Notes: a model not told the origin generated them from the sequence alone. A stretch of 64,000 nucleotides of DNA from Spirosomataceae bacterium TFI 002 (GCA_900230115.1 LT907983.1:5192774-5256773), one strand, 5' to 3'. Counted from the first letter of the stretch, positions 1-9,057 are shown. A program made the numbers and translations.

Positions 1-286
1 TTTTTATGACATCGAATATCTCTTTACAGTTCTTCCAGATGCCTTTACTCCTCCTCCAAAGGTGGACTCGGGTGTAATTCGCTTAAAAAGGAATTCTAAC
101 GTTAATCTTGATTGTGATGAACGAAAGTTCTTTACAATGGTGAAAATGGCCTTTAATCAAAGAAGAAAAAAGCTAAGTAATTCTATAAAAGGAATGGGTG
201 AAATAGGGGAGTCCCCACTTTTGGACTTAAGAGCAGAAAGGTTACATTATACGGACTTTGTAACACTTGTAAATCTATTGAAATAA
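1..286 (+). CDS. rsmA: 16S rRNA dimethyladenosine transferase RsmA/KsgA, C-terminal part
   Basis: The reading frame is open from base 2 of the window, so this is the 3' end of a gene that begins outside. The translated start runs into the diagnostic FTPPPKVDS motif of the RsmA/KsgA family, followed by VIRL, then a helical C-terminal domain with FNQRRKKLSNS, also typical of the family. RsmA dimethylates two adjacent adenines in helix 45 of 16S rRNA late in small-subunit assembly. About 94 residues are visible; the SAM-binding domain lies upstream. It converges with the next gene, leaving only 4 bp between the two stop codons and no room for a separate terminator. Confidence 0.9.
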   Translation, partial: FYDIEYLFTVLPDAFTPPPKVDSGVIRLKRNSNVNLDCDERKFFTMVKMAFNQRRKKLSNSIKGMGEIGESPLLDLRAERLHYTDFVTLVNLLK

Positions 287-290
287 TAGT

Positions 291-1790
291 TTACTCGTAA
301 GTTAACTTTGATAGATAGAATACGTCGGCTGGAATTAAACCATTTGGGCTTTTAACGCTCTGAATTCCGTAGGCGATAAAAACATGTTCGTACCAAGATG
401 AAAGCTCATTTTCTTGACTATTAAGAATTCGTCTATCCTGTGTACCTTCTTCTAAGTTAATGTTTTCAGCTTGCTCTACATTATCCATTTGGTTGATAAT
501 GGTTGTTTTAATTACGCCGTCATCAGGGAAAGCAATAATGAACTTACCATCCACTTCTGTCAATTGAACTTTTTGATCCAATGTTCGACTTTGTATCTCA
601 TTAAGACTTATGCTATTATCCCATCTTAAATTCCCATTATTGTCGAATGTACATATCAAAGCATGCGTATATCTAAAATTATTGTAATTCAAATAACTGC
701 TCGATATCCATCTATAATTTCTACCTAGTGGAGTAAAGTTATTATTGTAGTTTTTGAATTCAGGGTAAAATACCTCTGCAAATAAGGTATTTCCTTTACT
801 TGTTTTAACTGGATCGTGTAAAAGTAGTCTATGTCTTAGCTTAACGTCTTTACCTCTCAGTTTTTTATTATTTATTCGTCGCTTTACTCTTTCTTGACGT
901 TTTGCAGGCAAATAGCTTAGAAAATTACTCAATTCAACGAAGTCATAAAACTTGGTTTGTTCTTTTCCGGTGAGCGAGTGCGTATAAAAACCAACTGAAT
1001 AATCAGAACAGTTATCGGCATAATTTCCCGCGAGCATAAAGCCACCTTCTGGAGTTTTAAGAATTTTTCCGTTTACTGGCAATTTCTTTTTTTCTCCTAA
1101 AATGGTAGTACTACTAAGTTTACCATCGTAGGTATAAATATTGAGCAAAAGCTTACAGTTCTTAGCATTTTTTAGAAGAACATACACTTCTCCGCTTTCG
1201 GGGTTAACTTCTATGGTATTAAGAATGATGTTATTTGCATGTATTTCTGGAAGTACTTTTGCAGATTGGTCAAATAAGTTAATCATTTCCACTACTGGCC
1301 TTTCATTGTATTTACCTCCAATTACAGCCTTACTTTTGACCACTGTAAATACCTCGATATCCATTCTAGTAAGCATTTTAAGATTGGATACTATATAATC
1401 ACCACGCTTAACATCTACTCGTAGAACAAGAATATCGGTTTTATCGTCTTTTTTGAGTAGACAAAATAGGTAATCTTTATTGTCAAAATACTTGATCAAC
1501 CTATAGCCGCTTTCTGCTGCAAATTCATTTCTCCATTCTGTTTTTAAATTAGTATCAAACTTCAGGAAAACCAGTTTTTGATCCCTACCAAAATTATTAG
1601 ATTTAATATTGAGAACCATTAGGCCTTCTTGGCCATAAGTTATCACATTGAACTCATCATCTTCGTTCGTATTTATTGGAATATCCACTCGCTGGTAGTC
1701 AGCAAGTTGTGAATACCCAACGTGATGACAAAAAGATGCCAGCAAAATGAATATGAAACTCTTAATATGTGGTTTGATCGTAAAGGACAT
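291..1790 (-). CDS. secreted protein of unknown function
   Basis: A 499-residue protein with an N-terminal signal peptide (hydrophobic stretch FIFILLASFCHHVGYSQ, likely cut after the Gln). I do not recognise a family. The mature part has many short beta-strand-like segments with repeated phrases such as KFDTNLKTEWRNEF and TFDNNGNLRWDNSI, a pattern seen in Bacteroidota secreted beta-propeller-like proteins that restate 'value of X' blades. No catalytic motif is visible. It is the last gene of a leftward run pyrB-nuoC-phosphoesterase-this gene, starting 8 bp after its neighbour's stop, so co-transcription is likely, although the functions look unrelated. Export to periplasm or outer membrane is inferred from the signal peptide. 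Confidence 0.6.
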   Translation of the reverse strand: MSFTIKPHIKSFIFILLASFCHHVGYSQLADYQRVDIPINTNEDDEFNVITYGQEGLMVLNIKSNNFGRDQKLVFLKFDTNLKTEWRNEFAAESGYRLIKYFDNKDYLFCLLKKDDKTDILVLRVDVKRGDYIVSNLKMLTRMDIEVFTVVKSKAVIGGKYNERPVVEMINLFDQSAKVLPEIHANNIILNTIEVNPESGEVYVLLKNAKNCKLLLNIYTYDGKLSSTTILGEKKKLPVNGKILKTPEGGFMLAGNYADNCSDYSVGFYTHSLTGKEQTKFYDFVELSNFLSYLPAKRQERVKRRINNKKLRGKDVKLRHRLLLHDPVKTSKGNTLFAEVFYPEFKNYNNNFTPLGRNYRWISSSYLNYNNFRYTHALICTFDNNGNLRWDNSISLNEIQSRTLDQKVQLTEVDGKFIIAFPDDGVIKTTIINQMDNVEQAENINLEEGTQDRRILNSQENELSSWYEHVFIAYGIQSVKSPNGLIPADVFYLSKLTYE

Positions 1791-1798
1791 GCAGTTAA

Positions 1799-2293
1799 TT
1801 AACGTTTCCCTAGCTCAATTAAGTCCAAATTAGTTATTTTTTTATTTTCTAATGTCATTTTCATGATAGTTCTTTTGTAGTGAAATCCTTGCTTTCCAGC
1901 TGCTCCAGGATTGATGTAAACACAATTTTTCAATCGTTTATCTTTTTCCACTTTCACAATATGCGAGTGGCCACATATTAGCACATTTACGTCTTCCTCT
2001 TTTAATATTTTCTTAACTCTTGTTGTATAGTAGGGTGGTTTACCTGCTATATGAGTAATTAATATTTTCACTCCTTCACGTTCTAAAAGCTGATTTTCTG
2101 GATAAATAAAACTCGTTTCTTTGTCATCTATATTGCCATAAACAGCAAATAGGGGAGCAATGTTTTCTAAAGGCGAAAGGAGATCTTTAGAGCCAATATC
2201 GCCAGCGTGCCAAATCTCGTCACAACCTTTGAAATGCTCTAAAACTAAAGGATCAAGAAAACCATGGGTGTCAGATACTATTCCTATGATCAT
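1799..2293 (-). CDS. YfcE/MJ0936-family metallophosphoesterase
   Basis: A compact 164-residue calcineurin-like phosphoesterase. All five metal-binding blocks are visible in order: SDTHG near residue 7, HAGDIG near 30, GNID near 53, THIAG near 80 and CGHSH near 107, followed by the family ending VYINPGAAG. Members are Mn2+-dependent phosphodiesterases of the cytosol with poorly defined natural substrates. The ATG overlaps the stop of the upstream nuoC gene by 4 bp (ATGA arrangement), which indicates translational coupling. The physiological role here cannot be read from the context. Confidence 0.88.
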   Translation of the reverse strand: MIIGIVSDTHGFLDPLVLEHFKGCDEIWHAGDIGSKDLLSPLENIAPLFAVYGNIDDKETSFIYPENQLLEREGVKILITHIAGKPPYYTTRVKKILKEEDVNVLICGHSHIVKVEKDKRLKNCVYINPGAAGKQGFHYKRTIMKMTLENKKITNLDLIELGKR

Positions 2294-2796
2294 CTGTCAT
2301 ATTTAACATTGATTCCGTGATACTTTTCCTGCTCCACGTAATCTTTTCGTAAAGGGAAACCTTCCCAATCGGCCGGTAGAAGGATGCGTCTTAAATCTGA
2401 GTGTCCATCAAAATGAACTCCAGTGAGGTCATAAGCCTCTCTTTCGTGCCAGTCTGCAGTTTTCCAAATATGAGAAACACTCGGAATATGCTCGCCTTCA
2501 GTGTTTCTAGGGAGAGTTACTTTCAAAATAAATGAATGTTCAAAAACTATAGAAGTTAAATGATACCAAACATCGATTGTGTTTATTTCTAACCCATTAT
2601 CTACTGTGGTGATACAGTTTAGAAAATCAAAATATAAGTTTTTATTAGTCTTTAAGAAATTACAAACTTGAACCAGAGAACTCGATTCAATTTCTATATA
2701 TGGCTGTTTCTCTTCTGATTTATTGGAAGTAACAATGCTATGACCCAACGAATCTTCAATTATTGTTACAATTTTTTGATGATTGTTAAAGTTCAT
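2290..2796 (-). CDS. nuoC: NADH-quinone oxidoreductase subunit C (NuoC, 30 kDa subunit)
   Basis: 168 residues matching the complex I 30 kDa subunit: the second half carries WHEREAYDLTGVHFDGH and then LRRILLP..WEGFPLRKDY, the family signature. NuoC is part of the peripheral arm next to the iron-sulfur chain and the quinone site. It is not fused to NuoD; the length is that of a stand-alone subunit. No other nuo gene is visible anywhere in the window: the gene lies between pyrB (5 bp upstream) and a phosphoesterase (4 bp overlap). The remaining complex I genes must be elsewhere, or this is a detached copy. Sequence identification is firm; the unusual location is the point of interest. Confidence 0.9.
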   Translation of the reverse strand: MNFNNHQKIVTIIEDSLGHSIVTSNKSEEKQPYIEIESSSLVQVCNFLKTNKNLYFDFLNCITTVDNGLEINTIDVWYHLTSIVFEHSFILKVTLPRNTEGEHIPSVSHIWKTADWHEREAYDLTGVHFDGHSDLRRILLPADWEGFPLRKDYVEQEKYHGINVKYDR

Positions 2797-2801
2797 GCTT
2801 T

Positions 2802-3725
2802 TTAGTTTTTCTGAGCCAATAAATACAAAACCGCCATTCTTGTTGCAACACCATTTTCCACTTGGTTAAGTACAATGGAATGTTGTGAATCAGCAGCATC
2901 ACTACTAAGCTCGACTCCTCTATTGATAGGGCCAGGGTGCATAAGCACTATTTTTCTATCAAGCTGATCCAACATAGCTTTATTTATTCCAAAATACAGG
3001 GAATACTCTCGCAAAGAAGGAAAATATTTAAGCTGTTGTCTTTCTAATTGAATTCTCAGCACGTTTGCTACATCACACCATTCAAGGGTTTCTTGGACGT
3101 TGTGACTTATTTCTACCCCAAGACTTGGTAGGTGCTTAGGTATGAGCGTGCTTGGTCCACAAATTCTTACTTGTGCACCTAGTTTTTTTAAACAAAATAT
3201 GTTCGAAAGAGCAACTCTGGAATGCAAGACGTCTCCAATAATGGCAATTTTCTTACCTGCCAAATCGCCAATCTGCTCACGCATAGAAAAAGCATCTAAT
3301 AAAGCTTGTGTTGGATGTTCATGAGTTCCGTCACCTGCATTAATAATATTTGCATCTATATGCTTGGACAAAAAGTAGGGGGCACCGCAGCTGCTATGTC
3401 GCATAACCACCATATCCACCTTCATAGCAAGGATATTATTAACAGTGTCAAGTAATGTTTCACCTTTTTTTACTGAACTAGAAGCAGAAGAAAAGTTTAT
3501 AACATCAGCAGATAGCCTCTTTTCGGCTAATTCAAATGATAATCTTGTTCTAGTGGAGTTTTCAAAAAAAACATTGGCAATAGTAATGTCTCTAAGAGAA
3601 GGTACTTTCTTTATAGGACGATTAATTACTTCTTTGAACTCCTTTGCAGTATCCAGAATAAGATGAATATCCTCTTCGGTGAGTTCTTTTATTCCCAGCA
3701 AATGCTTTGTACTAAGAGAGGGCAT
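2802..3725 (-). CDS. pyrB: aspartate carbamoyltransferase catalytic subunit
   Basis: Catalyses carbamoyl phosphate plus L-aspartate to N-carbamoyl-aspartate, the committed step of pyrimidine synthesis. The carbamoyl-phosphate loop FFENSTRTRLSFE lies near residue 55, followed by the second binding block HPTQALLDAF near 137 and MHPGPINRGVEL near 264. At 307 residues it has the usual catalytic-chain length. No pyrI regulatory subunit is visible beside it, so an unregulated trimer of the kind known for bacteria lacking PyrI is likely (inference). It leads a four-gene leftward run and has a clean -7 element 17 bp upstream of its ATG. Confidence 0.95.
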   Translation of the reverse strand: MPSLSTKHLLGIKELTEEDIHLILDTAKEFKEVINRPIKKVPSLRDITIANVFFENSTRTRLSFELAEKRLSADVINFSSASSSVKKGETLLDTVNNILAMKVDMVVMRHSSCGAPYFLSKHIDANIINAGDGTHEHPTQALLDAFSMREQIGDLAGKKIAIIGDVLHSRVALSNIFCLKKLGAQVRICGPSTLIPKHLPSLGVEISHNVQETLEWCDVANVLRIQLERQQLKYFPSLREYSLYFGINKAMLDQLDRKIVLMHPGPINRGVELSSDAADSQHSIVLNQVENGVATRMAVLYLLAQKN

Positions 3726-3741
3726 TTATTAAAGCGTTTGG

Positions 3742-3749
3742 CAAATCTA
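3742..3749 (-). promoter_or_regulatory. -7 promoter element of the pyrB operon
   Basis: On the minus strand this reads TAGATTTG, a full match to the Bacteroidota -7 consensus TAnnTTTG. Its last base is 17 bp upstream of the pyrB ATG, giving a short leader of about 10 nt. No convincing TTTG -33 element was found. Confidence 0.55.
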
Positions 3750-3790
3750 ATCTTTTCTTCTTTTCTGATGAATATTAAATTGATTAATCT

Positions 3791-4990
3791 TTAGTTAATT
3801 GTTATCATTTTTAAATAAACGTGTGATTTAACACCATAAATTTTAGCCATGTCCTTTAAAGGTGATACCAATATTTTAAGATCTTTCTTAAATTCAGTGA
3901 GGCAATACTTATTTATCGACTGCTTTAGCGTAGAAACTATTAAGTCTCCCGCACTCGTTAAAATTCCATCAATTATAACCGCTTCTGGATTTAATAAATG
4001 GACTGCAACTGATAAGCCTTTACCCAACTCACGACCTAGATCATAAAGAATATCAATGCTGAACTCGTCACCTTTATTGGCAGCTTGTACAACGGATTGT
4101 AGATCTATGTCATTTTTTAGGGTAGTAAGAGTTGAAAGCCTGCCTTTCGCAATTCCTTCTTTAGCCCTTCTAACTACCGTGCTCGCAGACGCTACTGTAT
4201 CTAAACATCCAATTTTACCACATGTACACAGCGTACCGTTTGGATCTATTTGCATGTGTCCTAGTTCACCAGCAAAACCATCATTTCCTCCTAATATTTT
4301 GCCATTAACCATAATTCCCATTCCTATACCCCAATCAAGGTTAATAGAAACTACATTTCTTTTACCTTTAGCTAAGCCGTAGTGGTGCTCTCCAATGATG
4401 GAAGCTTGTGTATCATTGATAGTGAAAAAAGGAATTTTAGTCTTTTCCCTCAAATAACAGCTAAGAGAGGTTTTTGCGTCAAAGTTTAGTGTACTATGCG
4501 TATAATTAATTCCTGTGTTTTTATCAACAAGACCCGGAGCCGATATACCCGCAGCCCAAATATCGGAATTGAGCCTTAATATCTCAGCGACTTTACTTTC
4601 TATAAAATCTTTATAGCCAGTGTCCTTGATATTGATTTCAAAAACATCTTTTTCGATTATTGTATTGTCAAGATCAGTAATAAAAAATGTTACTTCGAAA
4701 ATATTGATACTGATTACTAGTATACGTCTACTAGCTCCATTGATCGCAAAAAAAACTGGACGACGCCCTGATTTAGTTTTACTTGCTCCTAACTCTTTAA
4801 TGATACCATTTTCAAGTAATTCATTCACAAAAGTAGTGGTAGATGGCACACTAGCATTGATATGCTTCGAAAGTTGTGCAATACTTGAAGAGTTCTTAAG
4901 ATAGAGGTGTTTGAGAATTTTTGATAAATTCTGATTTTTTTTATGATCTACTAGGGATATAGTATCTCTTTCGGCAAATGGTGCAGGCAT
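3791..4990 (-). CDS. ROK-family transcriptional repressor (NagC/XylR type)
   Basis: A 399-residue protein with an N-terminal winged helix-turn-helix (SIAQLSKHINASVPSTTTF, about residues 35-55) followed by an actin-like ROK sugar-kinase fold. The ROK signature is clear: GFAGELGHMQIDPNG and the zinc site CTCGKIGCLDT near residues 255-265. Such proteins usually repress sugar-catabolic genes and release DNA on binding a sugar. The kinase-like part also retains a plausible ATP loop (SINLDWGIGMGI), so kinase activity cannot be excluded. No sugar operon is directly attached; the neighbours are pyrB and a secreted propeller, so the target is unknown. Confidence 0.85.
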   Translation of the reverse strand: MPAPFAERDTISLVDHKKNQNLSKILKHLYLKNSSSIAQLSKHINASVPSTTTFVNELLENGIIKELGASKTKSGRRPVFFAINGASRRILVISINIFEVTFFITDLDNTIIEKDVFEINIKDTGYKDFIESKVAEILRLNSDIWAAGISAPGLVDKNTGINYTHSTLNFDAKTSLSCYLREKTKIPFFTINDTQASIIGEHHYGLAKGKRNVVSINLDWGIGMGIMVNGKILGGNDGFAGELGHMQIDPNGTLCTCGKIGCLDTVASASTVVRRAKEGIAKGRLSTLTTLKNDIDLQSVVQAANKGDEFSIDILYDLGRELGKGLSVAVHLLNPEAVIIDGILTSAGDLIVSTLKQSINKYCLTEFKKDLKILVSPLKDMAKIYGVKSHVYLKMITIN

Positions 4991-5094
4991 GATTATGTTC
5001 AGGCTTGGGTAATAGGGCTGTTTTTAAAATCTCTTAAATATAACTACTTTATTAATGACAATACCGATTTTTTTCGGGGTAGTTAATAAGAATA

Positions 5095-6390
5095 TTAATA
5101 AGCTGTAAGAGCTTTGATCGAATGAACGCCTGCCGGTAAGAACACTTTTCCCTTCTGTAATTCCAGCGGAGAGCTTTTTTCAGGAGTGAATCGATAGAAA
5201 TTTAAACCTCCAAAAGAGTATCCAAAAGTTACAAACTGAGATACTGACACAGCAAGATTATTTCCTGACTTATCAAAACATGCACTATTTGGAAAAACAC
5301 CCTCAACTACAATGTTTCCTACACTTTTAACTGTTCCGTTAAAATCAAGCTTCAAGATACTAATTGAACCTTTATTGTTATTGATAGTATTGGGAGGCAA
5401 GAACGAGTCTTCTATATTACACACTGCTATGAAGTTTCCATCAGGGTGTACAGCAAATGATTGTGGGTGATTACCTACTTCAATTTTGGACAATAAATAA
5501 GCCGTTTCGCTATCTTCTTCTAGGTTAAACTTGATAACAAAGAGTTTTCCGTTTGTCTTATTCTTGGGTTCGCTTATAAAATCATTATTAACATCCAAGA
5601 CAAGAAAATATCTCTGATCAGGAGTGAAACCTCCTGAAGTAGGCATTCCATCTATTTTAATAGGTGTTCCATGTGGTTCTAACCTTATGATCTGTCCCGA
5701 TGGCCCGTCACGCAAAACTTTTATCATTCCTACCTCTTGCGTATCTCTGTTTATGTAAATGATATACTTTCCGCTTGAGTGCCATTCTGCGTGTGAAATT
5801 CTTCCTTCTGCAAAGTTCTTAGGCTTTGAGATAATTCGAACGGGCTTACCCTCTTCATTTAACTCGAAAACTCTTAATTCTTGACCATATTCCCCAGAGC
5901 AAATCAATAAATTCTTATTACTTGGGTCCAGATCAAGTGAAGTGGGGTTATTACCAACAGGAAACCTGTAAAGTGCTTTTGGGTTTTTAAGGTCTTTTAA
6001 GCTGACTACAGTTACATATTCACCGTCAGGAAACTCATTCTTAATATTGCCTATAAAATTTACCTCAGGGTCTGTTTCGCTTTTAACTTCAACCACATAA
6101 GCTATTTGTTCATCGGATCTTAAGCAAATTGTTTCTGCCTGAGAGAGCAATGAATTGGAGGTGTTTACAGACTTAATTTGATCCCCTGAACCATAACTCA
6201 AAGGAAAGTTCAATACGGAAAGTTGGTCTTTAGAACCTGGTGTTTTTCTCAAGTTCCCATCAATAATACTATAAGGCGACATGTCTGCATCATTTAGATA
6301 CAGAATTGCTTTGGCATCAAAATTAATTGACTGTGAAAAAAGAGCTGTAGGAGCTATTAAAAGACTTAAAAGTAGGTGTTTTAGTCTCAT
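5095..6390 (-). CDS. secreted beta-propeller protein (lactonase/YVTN-like)
   Basis: 431 residues with a signal peptide (LLLSLLIAPTALFSQS). The mature protein shows repeated propeller blades: NPTSLDLDPSNKNLLICSG near residue 150, HAEWHSSGKYIIYINRDT near 200, GGFTPDQRYFLVLDVN near 255, PQSFAVHPDGNFIAVCNIE near 310 and NSACFDKSGNNLAVSVS near 370. The pattern resembles the 6-phosphogluconolactonase-like (Lactonase, YVTN) superfamily, in which many members are simply binding propellers. No catalytic residues can be assigned with confidence. It is probably periplasmic or surface located, and appears to be transcribed alone. Confidence 0.6.
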   Translation of the reverse strand: MRLKHLLLSLLIAPTALFSQSINFDAKAILYLNDADMSPYSIIDGNLRKTPGSKDQLSVLNFPLSYGSGDQIKSVNTSNSLLSQAETICLRSDEQIAYVVEVKSETDPEVNFIGNIKNEFPDGEYVTVVSLKDLKNPKALYRFPVGNNPTSLDLDPSNKNLLICSGEYGQELRVFELNEEGKPVRIISKPKNFAEGRISHAEWHSSGKYIIYINRDTQEVGMIKVLRDGPSGQIIRLEPHGTPIKIDGMPTSGGFTPDQRYFLVLDVNNDFISEPKNKTNGKLFVIKFNLEEDSETAYLLSKIEVGNHPQSFAVHPDGNFIAVCNIEDSFLPPNTINNNKGSISILKLDFNGTVKSVGNIVVEGVFPNSACFDKSGNNLAVSVSQFVTFGYSFGGLNFYRFTPEKSSPLELQKGKVFLPAGVHSIKALTAY

Positions 6391-6653
6391 TTTATGTAGA
6401 GGAGGGATAGTTTAAATTGCCCTTAAACCTAAAGAAATGTTTCGTTCTAAAAACAAGTGTTATCGTTGAATCTAGAAAACCTAGACTTGCAGAAATACCA
6501 CCTAAAAGATACCAATCAAAACTTTTAACCAAATTGTGATCTTTAGCTTTTGATTGAGAACAATATGTTTTTACAGAAAATTTGATTTGGAAGCGGGTTA
6601 ATTCTTTTCACAAAGATAACGAATTCATAATTTAGAATTCAATTAAGCAAAAC

Positions 6654-7838
6654 TCACTTTTTTTGACTGAAAAACGAGAAGGTTTGTAAGAAGAATTCAC
6701 CAATGCTACTTCCATGAGTTCCATCTTCAATAAGTTGAAGTGAAACGTTTGATGCTCCGCGTGCGGTCATTGCGTTAATAGCCTTAATAGAGTTTTCAAC
6801 AGGAACATACGTATCTGCGGTGCCATGAAAGAGTTTTAATTCTGTTTTGGGTTTCCAATCATAAACATCATTGTCGGCAATAGCTGCTATTAAAGCGGTA
6901 TTGCTTTTGTTTTTGAGGTCGTCCACAACCGATTGATTCACGATCAGATTTAAACTTTTTTCAATATTTACTTCAAAGCCCTTTTCTTGTATCATGGAAA
7001 GGAAAGGTTCAATGAAATAATAAGATAGAGGCGAATTGAGATTGTATATGCGGTCGTATGTTAGTAAAACCCATATGTAAGACCTGTTATTTCCAGCTTC
7101 CCCACTTGTGCCTTCGTTTAGAAACTGATTGAAAGTACCTGTTTTATCGTAAGCACCAGCTCCGCAACTCGCAGCGACGATATTGAATTCAGTAGGGTAG
7201 CTTTCCTCTAGAAGTTTAAGTGTAGCCATTGTGGCAAACCCTCCTTGTGAGTAACCTGCTAACATGGTTTTCTTGCTCCAATTAATATTGTTATTTCTGA
7301 TAAATTCTTTTACTGCAAGTAAGAAGTCAACATTTGGACCTCCTAATCCAGCTCGATGCTCATATGGATGTGGCAAATCTTTTGACGCTCCATATCCGAT
7401 ATAATCGGGCATTGCCACGATCATTCCAGTTGAAGCAAAAAAGGCACCTAAAGAAGCTTCAGATGAGGTATTAAAATAGGATGGGGCGTCACTTTCATTG
7501 AAAAGAGTACCATGCTGATAGCTCAATAAAGCCATAGGACCTTCAAATTGAGTAGGAACTATAAATGCTCCCGAAGCAATAATAGGCTTTCCATCCGTAT
7601 TGGTGGTATTATAGGTAAGTCGATATTGATCAAAGCCAGATTGTACGAAAACTCCTAATCCTTGTCCGAAATTTTGGCCAAGAGTGTTTTTGAATTCTTG
7701 AGCTGTGACATTGCTTACTAATGTTGTTTCAACCAAATAAATATTATCTGGTTGAATAGGATCGGTATTGTTACATGAAGAAAAGGTTATAACTCCGACA
7801 AACCAGAGTATAACCAAACCATATTTTTTATTTAACAT
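6654..7838 (-). CDS. alpha/beta-hydrolase lipoprotein, secretory-lipase-like
   Basis: A lipoprotein with signal peptide and lipobox ending FSSC. The catalytic serine lies in the nucleophile elbow AGYSQGGF, preceded by the oxyanion segment SYQHGT and by DYIGYGAS. The Asp comes from FHGTADTYVPVE and the His from DGTHGSS near the C terminus, so the full Ser-Asp-His triad is present. The order and spacing resemble the secretory lipase (LIP) family and related esterases. I chose the start at 7838 because it directly precedes the signal peptide; an in-frame ATG at 7853 adds five residues. Either start overlaps the stop of the upstream marR gene, so the pair is translationally coupled and the MarR protein probably controls it. 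Confidence 0.75.
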   Translation of the reverse strand: MLNKKYGLVILWFVGVITFSSCNNTDPIQPDNIYLVETTLVSNVTAQEFKNTLGQNFGQGLGVFVQSGFDQYRLTYNTTNTDGKPIIASGAFIVPTQFEGPMALLSYQHGTLFNESDAPSYFNTSSEASLGAFFASTGMIVAMPDYIGYGASKDLPHPYEHRAGLGGPNVDFLLAVKEFIRNNNINWSKKTMLAGYSQGGFATMATLKLLEESYPTEFNIVAASCGAGAYDKTGTFNQFLNEGTSGEAGNNRSYIWVLLTYDRIYNLNSPLSYYFIEPFLSMIQEKGFEVNIEKSLNLIVNQSVVDDLKNKSNTALIAAIADNDVYDWKPKTELKLFHGTADTYVPVENSIKAINAMTARGASNVSLQLIEDGTHGSSIGEFFLQTFSFFSQKK

Positions 7839-8310
7839 CTCTAAATTTATCAAGAAGGGAGTTTAGTTGATCATACTCTTCTTCTGTAAGTGAATTGCCT
7901 TTAAGGTCGTTTACTCGGTTACTGATTTTTCCAAGCACCTTTAAACCTTCTGCTGTGATTACAACGTTACAGGCACGTCGATCGTCTTCTCTGTTTGATC
8001 TATCTACGTATTTTTTTTGTACAAGCTTGTCTACCAGTCGTGAAGCATTACTCATTTTATCCAACATTCTTTCTATAATCGCATTTATAGTAATTGGATT
8101 TTGCTTTTGACCTTTCAATATTCGAAGTACATTGTACTGTTGAATTGTGATGCCAAAATCTTTCATGATGTAGTGCTGCTGATCACATAACCAATTATTA
8201 GTATACATGATGTTTACAATGGTTTTTTCATTCTTGGTCTTGAAGGGCTTTACCTGATGGATGTCTGATTCAATTGTCATTTTTTTATATTGGTTAAAGT
8301 GTCTAAACAT
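7828..8310 (-). CDS. MarR-family transcriptional regulator
   Basis: A winged helix-turn-helix protein. Recognition features are YNVLRILKGQ, then INAIIERMLDKMSNASRLVDKLVQK (helix-turn-helix) and the wing DRSNREDDRRACNVVITAEGL with the conserved D.R. pattern of MarR. At 160 residues it is of normal length. A second ATG at 8280 would give a 150-residue form with a more typical N terminus. It is co-transcribed with the lipase-like gene, and a 20-bp palindrome sits just upstream of the start. Autoregulation and control of the hydrolase in response to a small lipophilic ligand are inferred from family habit. Confidence 0.82.
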   Translation of the reverse strand: MFRHFNQYKKMTIESDIHQVKPFKTKNEKTIVNIMYTNNWLCDQQHYIMKDFGITIQQYNVLRILKGQKQNPITINAIIERMLDKMSNASRLVDKLVQKKYVDRSNREDDRRACNVVITAEGLKVLGKISNRVNDLKGNSLTEEEYDQLNSLLDKFRDVK

Positions 8311-8320
8311 TAATTACAAC

Positions 8321-8340
8321 TGTTTATTAATTGATGAACA
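8321..8340. promoter_or_regulatory. candidate MarR operator palindrome
   Basis: The bases TGTTTATTAATTGATGAACA form an imperfect 20-bp palindrome with 16 of 20 symmetric positions; the four exceptions are pyrimidine/purine pairs that could wobble. It lies 11 bp upstream of the marR start in the marR-maf divergent region. This is the size and position expected for MarR dimer binding and autorepression. Confidence 0.45.
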
Positions 8341-8388
8341 TTATTTCATGTAATATGGTTTAGATATAAGAAAAAAAACTATTACTAT

Positions 8389-8970
8389 ATGCCTCTAAAG
8401 CTATCTAAACGGCTAATTTTAGCCTCAAATTCACCAAGAAGACGCGAAATAATGGAAAATGCAGGATTTGTATTTTCCAAAGAAGTGAGGGAAACAGATG
8501 AAAACTTTTCCGAGAGAATGGATCTTGAAAGCGTGGCGAGCTATTTGGCGGAACAAAAGGCTAAAGAATTCTTAAAAGACAATTCTGATGCTATTGTTCT
8601 TTGTGCTGATACTGTCGTTATATGTGATGGAGAAATAATGAACAAGCCGCAAGATGCTATTGAAGCTCAAGAAATGCTACTTAAGCTAAGTGGAAAAGCC
8701 CATGAAGTAATAACTGGAGTAGCTATTTTATTAGACGGAGAAATAGAATCCTTTTCTGATAAAACCATAGTAACTTTCAAACATTTGAATAATAATGAGA
8801 TCGAATATTATATTCAGGAATGTAAACCCTACGATAAAGCAGGAGGTTATGGAATTCAAGAGTTCATTGGAATGATTGCAATTGAAAAACTCGAAGGTTC
8901 ATTTTATACGGTCATGGGTTTACCAATTCATAAGGTTTATGAAAAATTGAAACCATATCTTCTTTTTTAG
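8389..8970 (+). CDS. maf: Maf-like nucleoside triphosphate pyrophosphatase
   Basis: A 193-residue Maf/YhdE-type house-cleaning enzyme that hydrolyses dTTP, UTP or modified nucleotides to the monophosphates. Family blocks are ILASNSPRRREIMENAGF at the N terminus (substrate loop), EQKAKEF, VLCADTVV (metal-binding Asp) and KPYDKAGGYGIQEF near residue 150. The spacing matches the dTTP/UTP branch rather than the YceF branch, based on the AGGYGIQ segment. It is transcribed divergently from marR and heads a rightward run with the two small genes behind it. Confidence 0.9.
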   Translation: MPLKLSKRLILASNSPRRREIMENAGFVFSKEVRETDENFSERMDLESVASYLAEQKAKEFLKDNSDAIVLCADTVVICDGEIMNKPQDAIEAQEMLLKLSGKAHEVITGVAILLDGEIESFSDKTIVTFKHLNNNEIEYYIQECKPYDKAGGYGIQEFIGMIAIEKLEGSFYTVMGLPIHKVYEKLKPYLLF

Positions 8971-9057
8971 TCTTTTATAAAAATCAAATGTAATTTTGAA
9001 TCAAAGCCTTATTAATTGCTTGATTCTAAATTTCAGAAGGCTTACTACATTATACAA

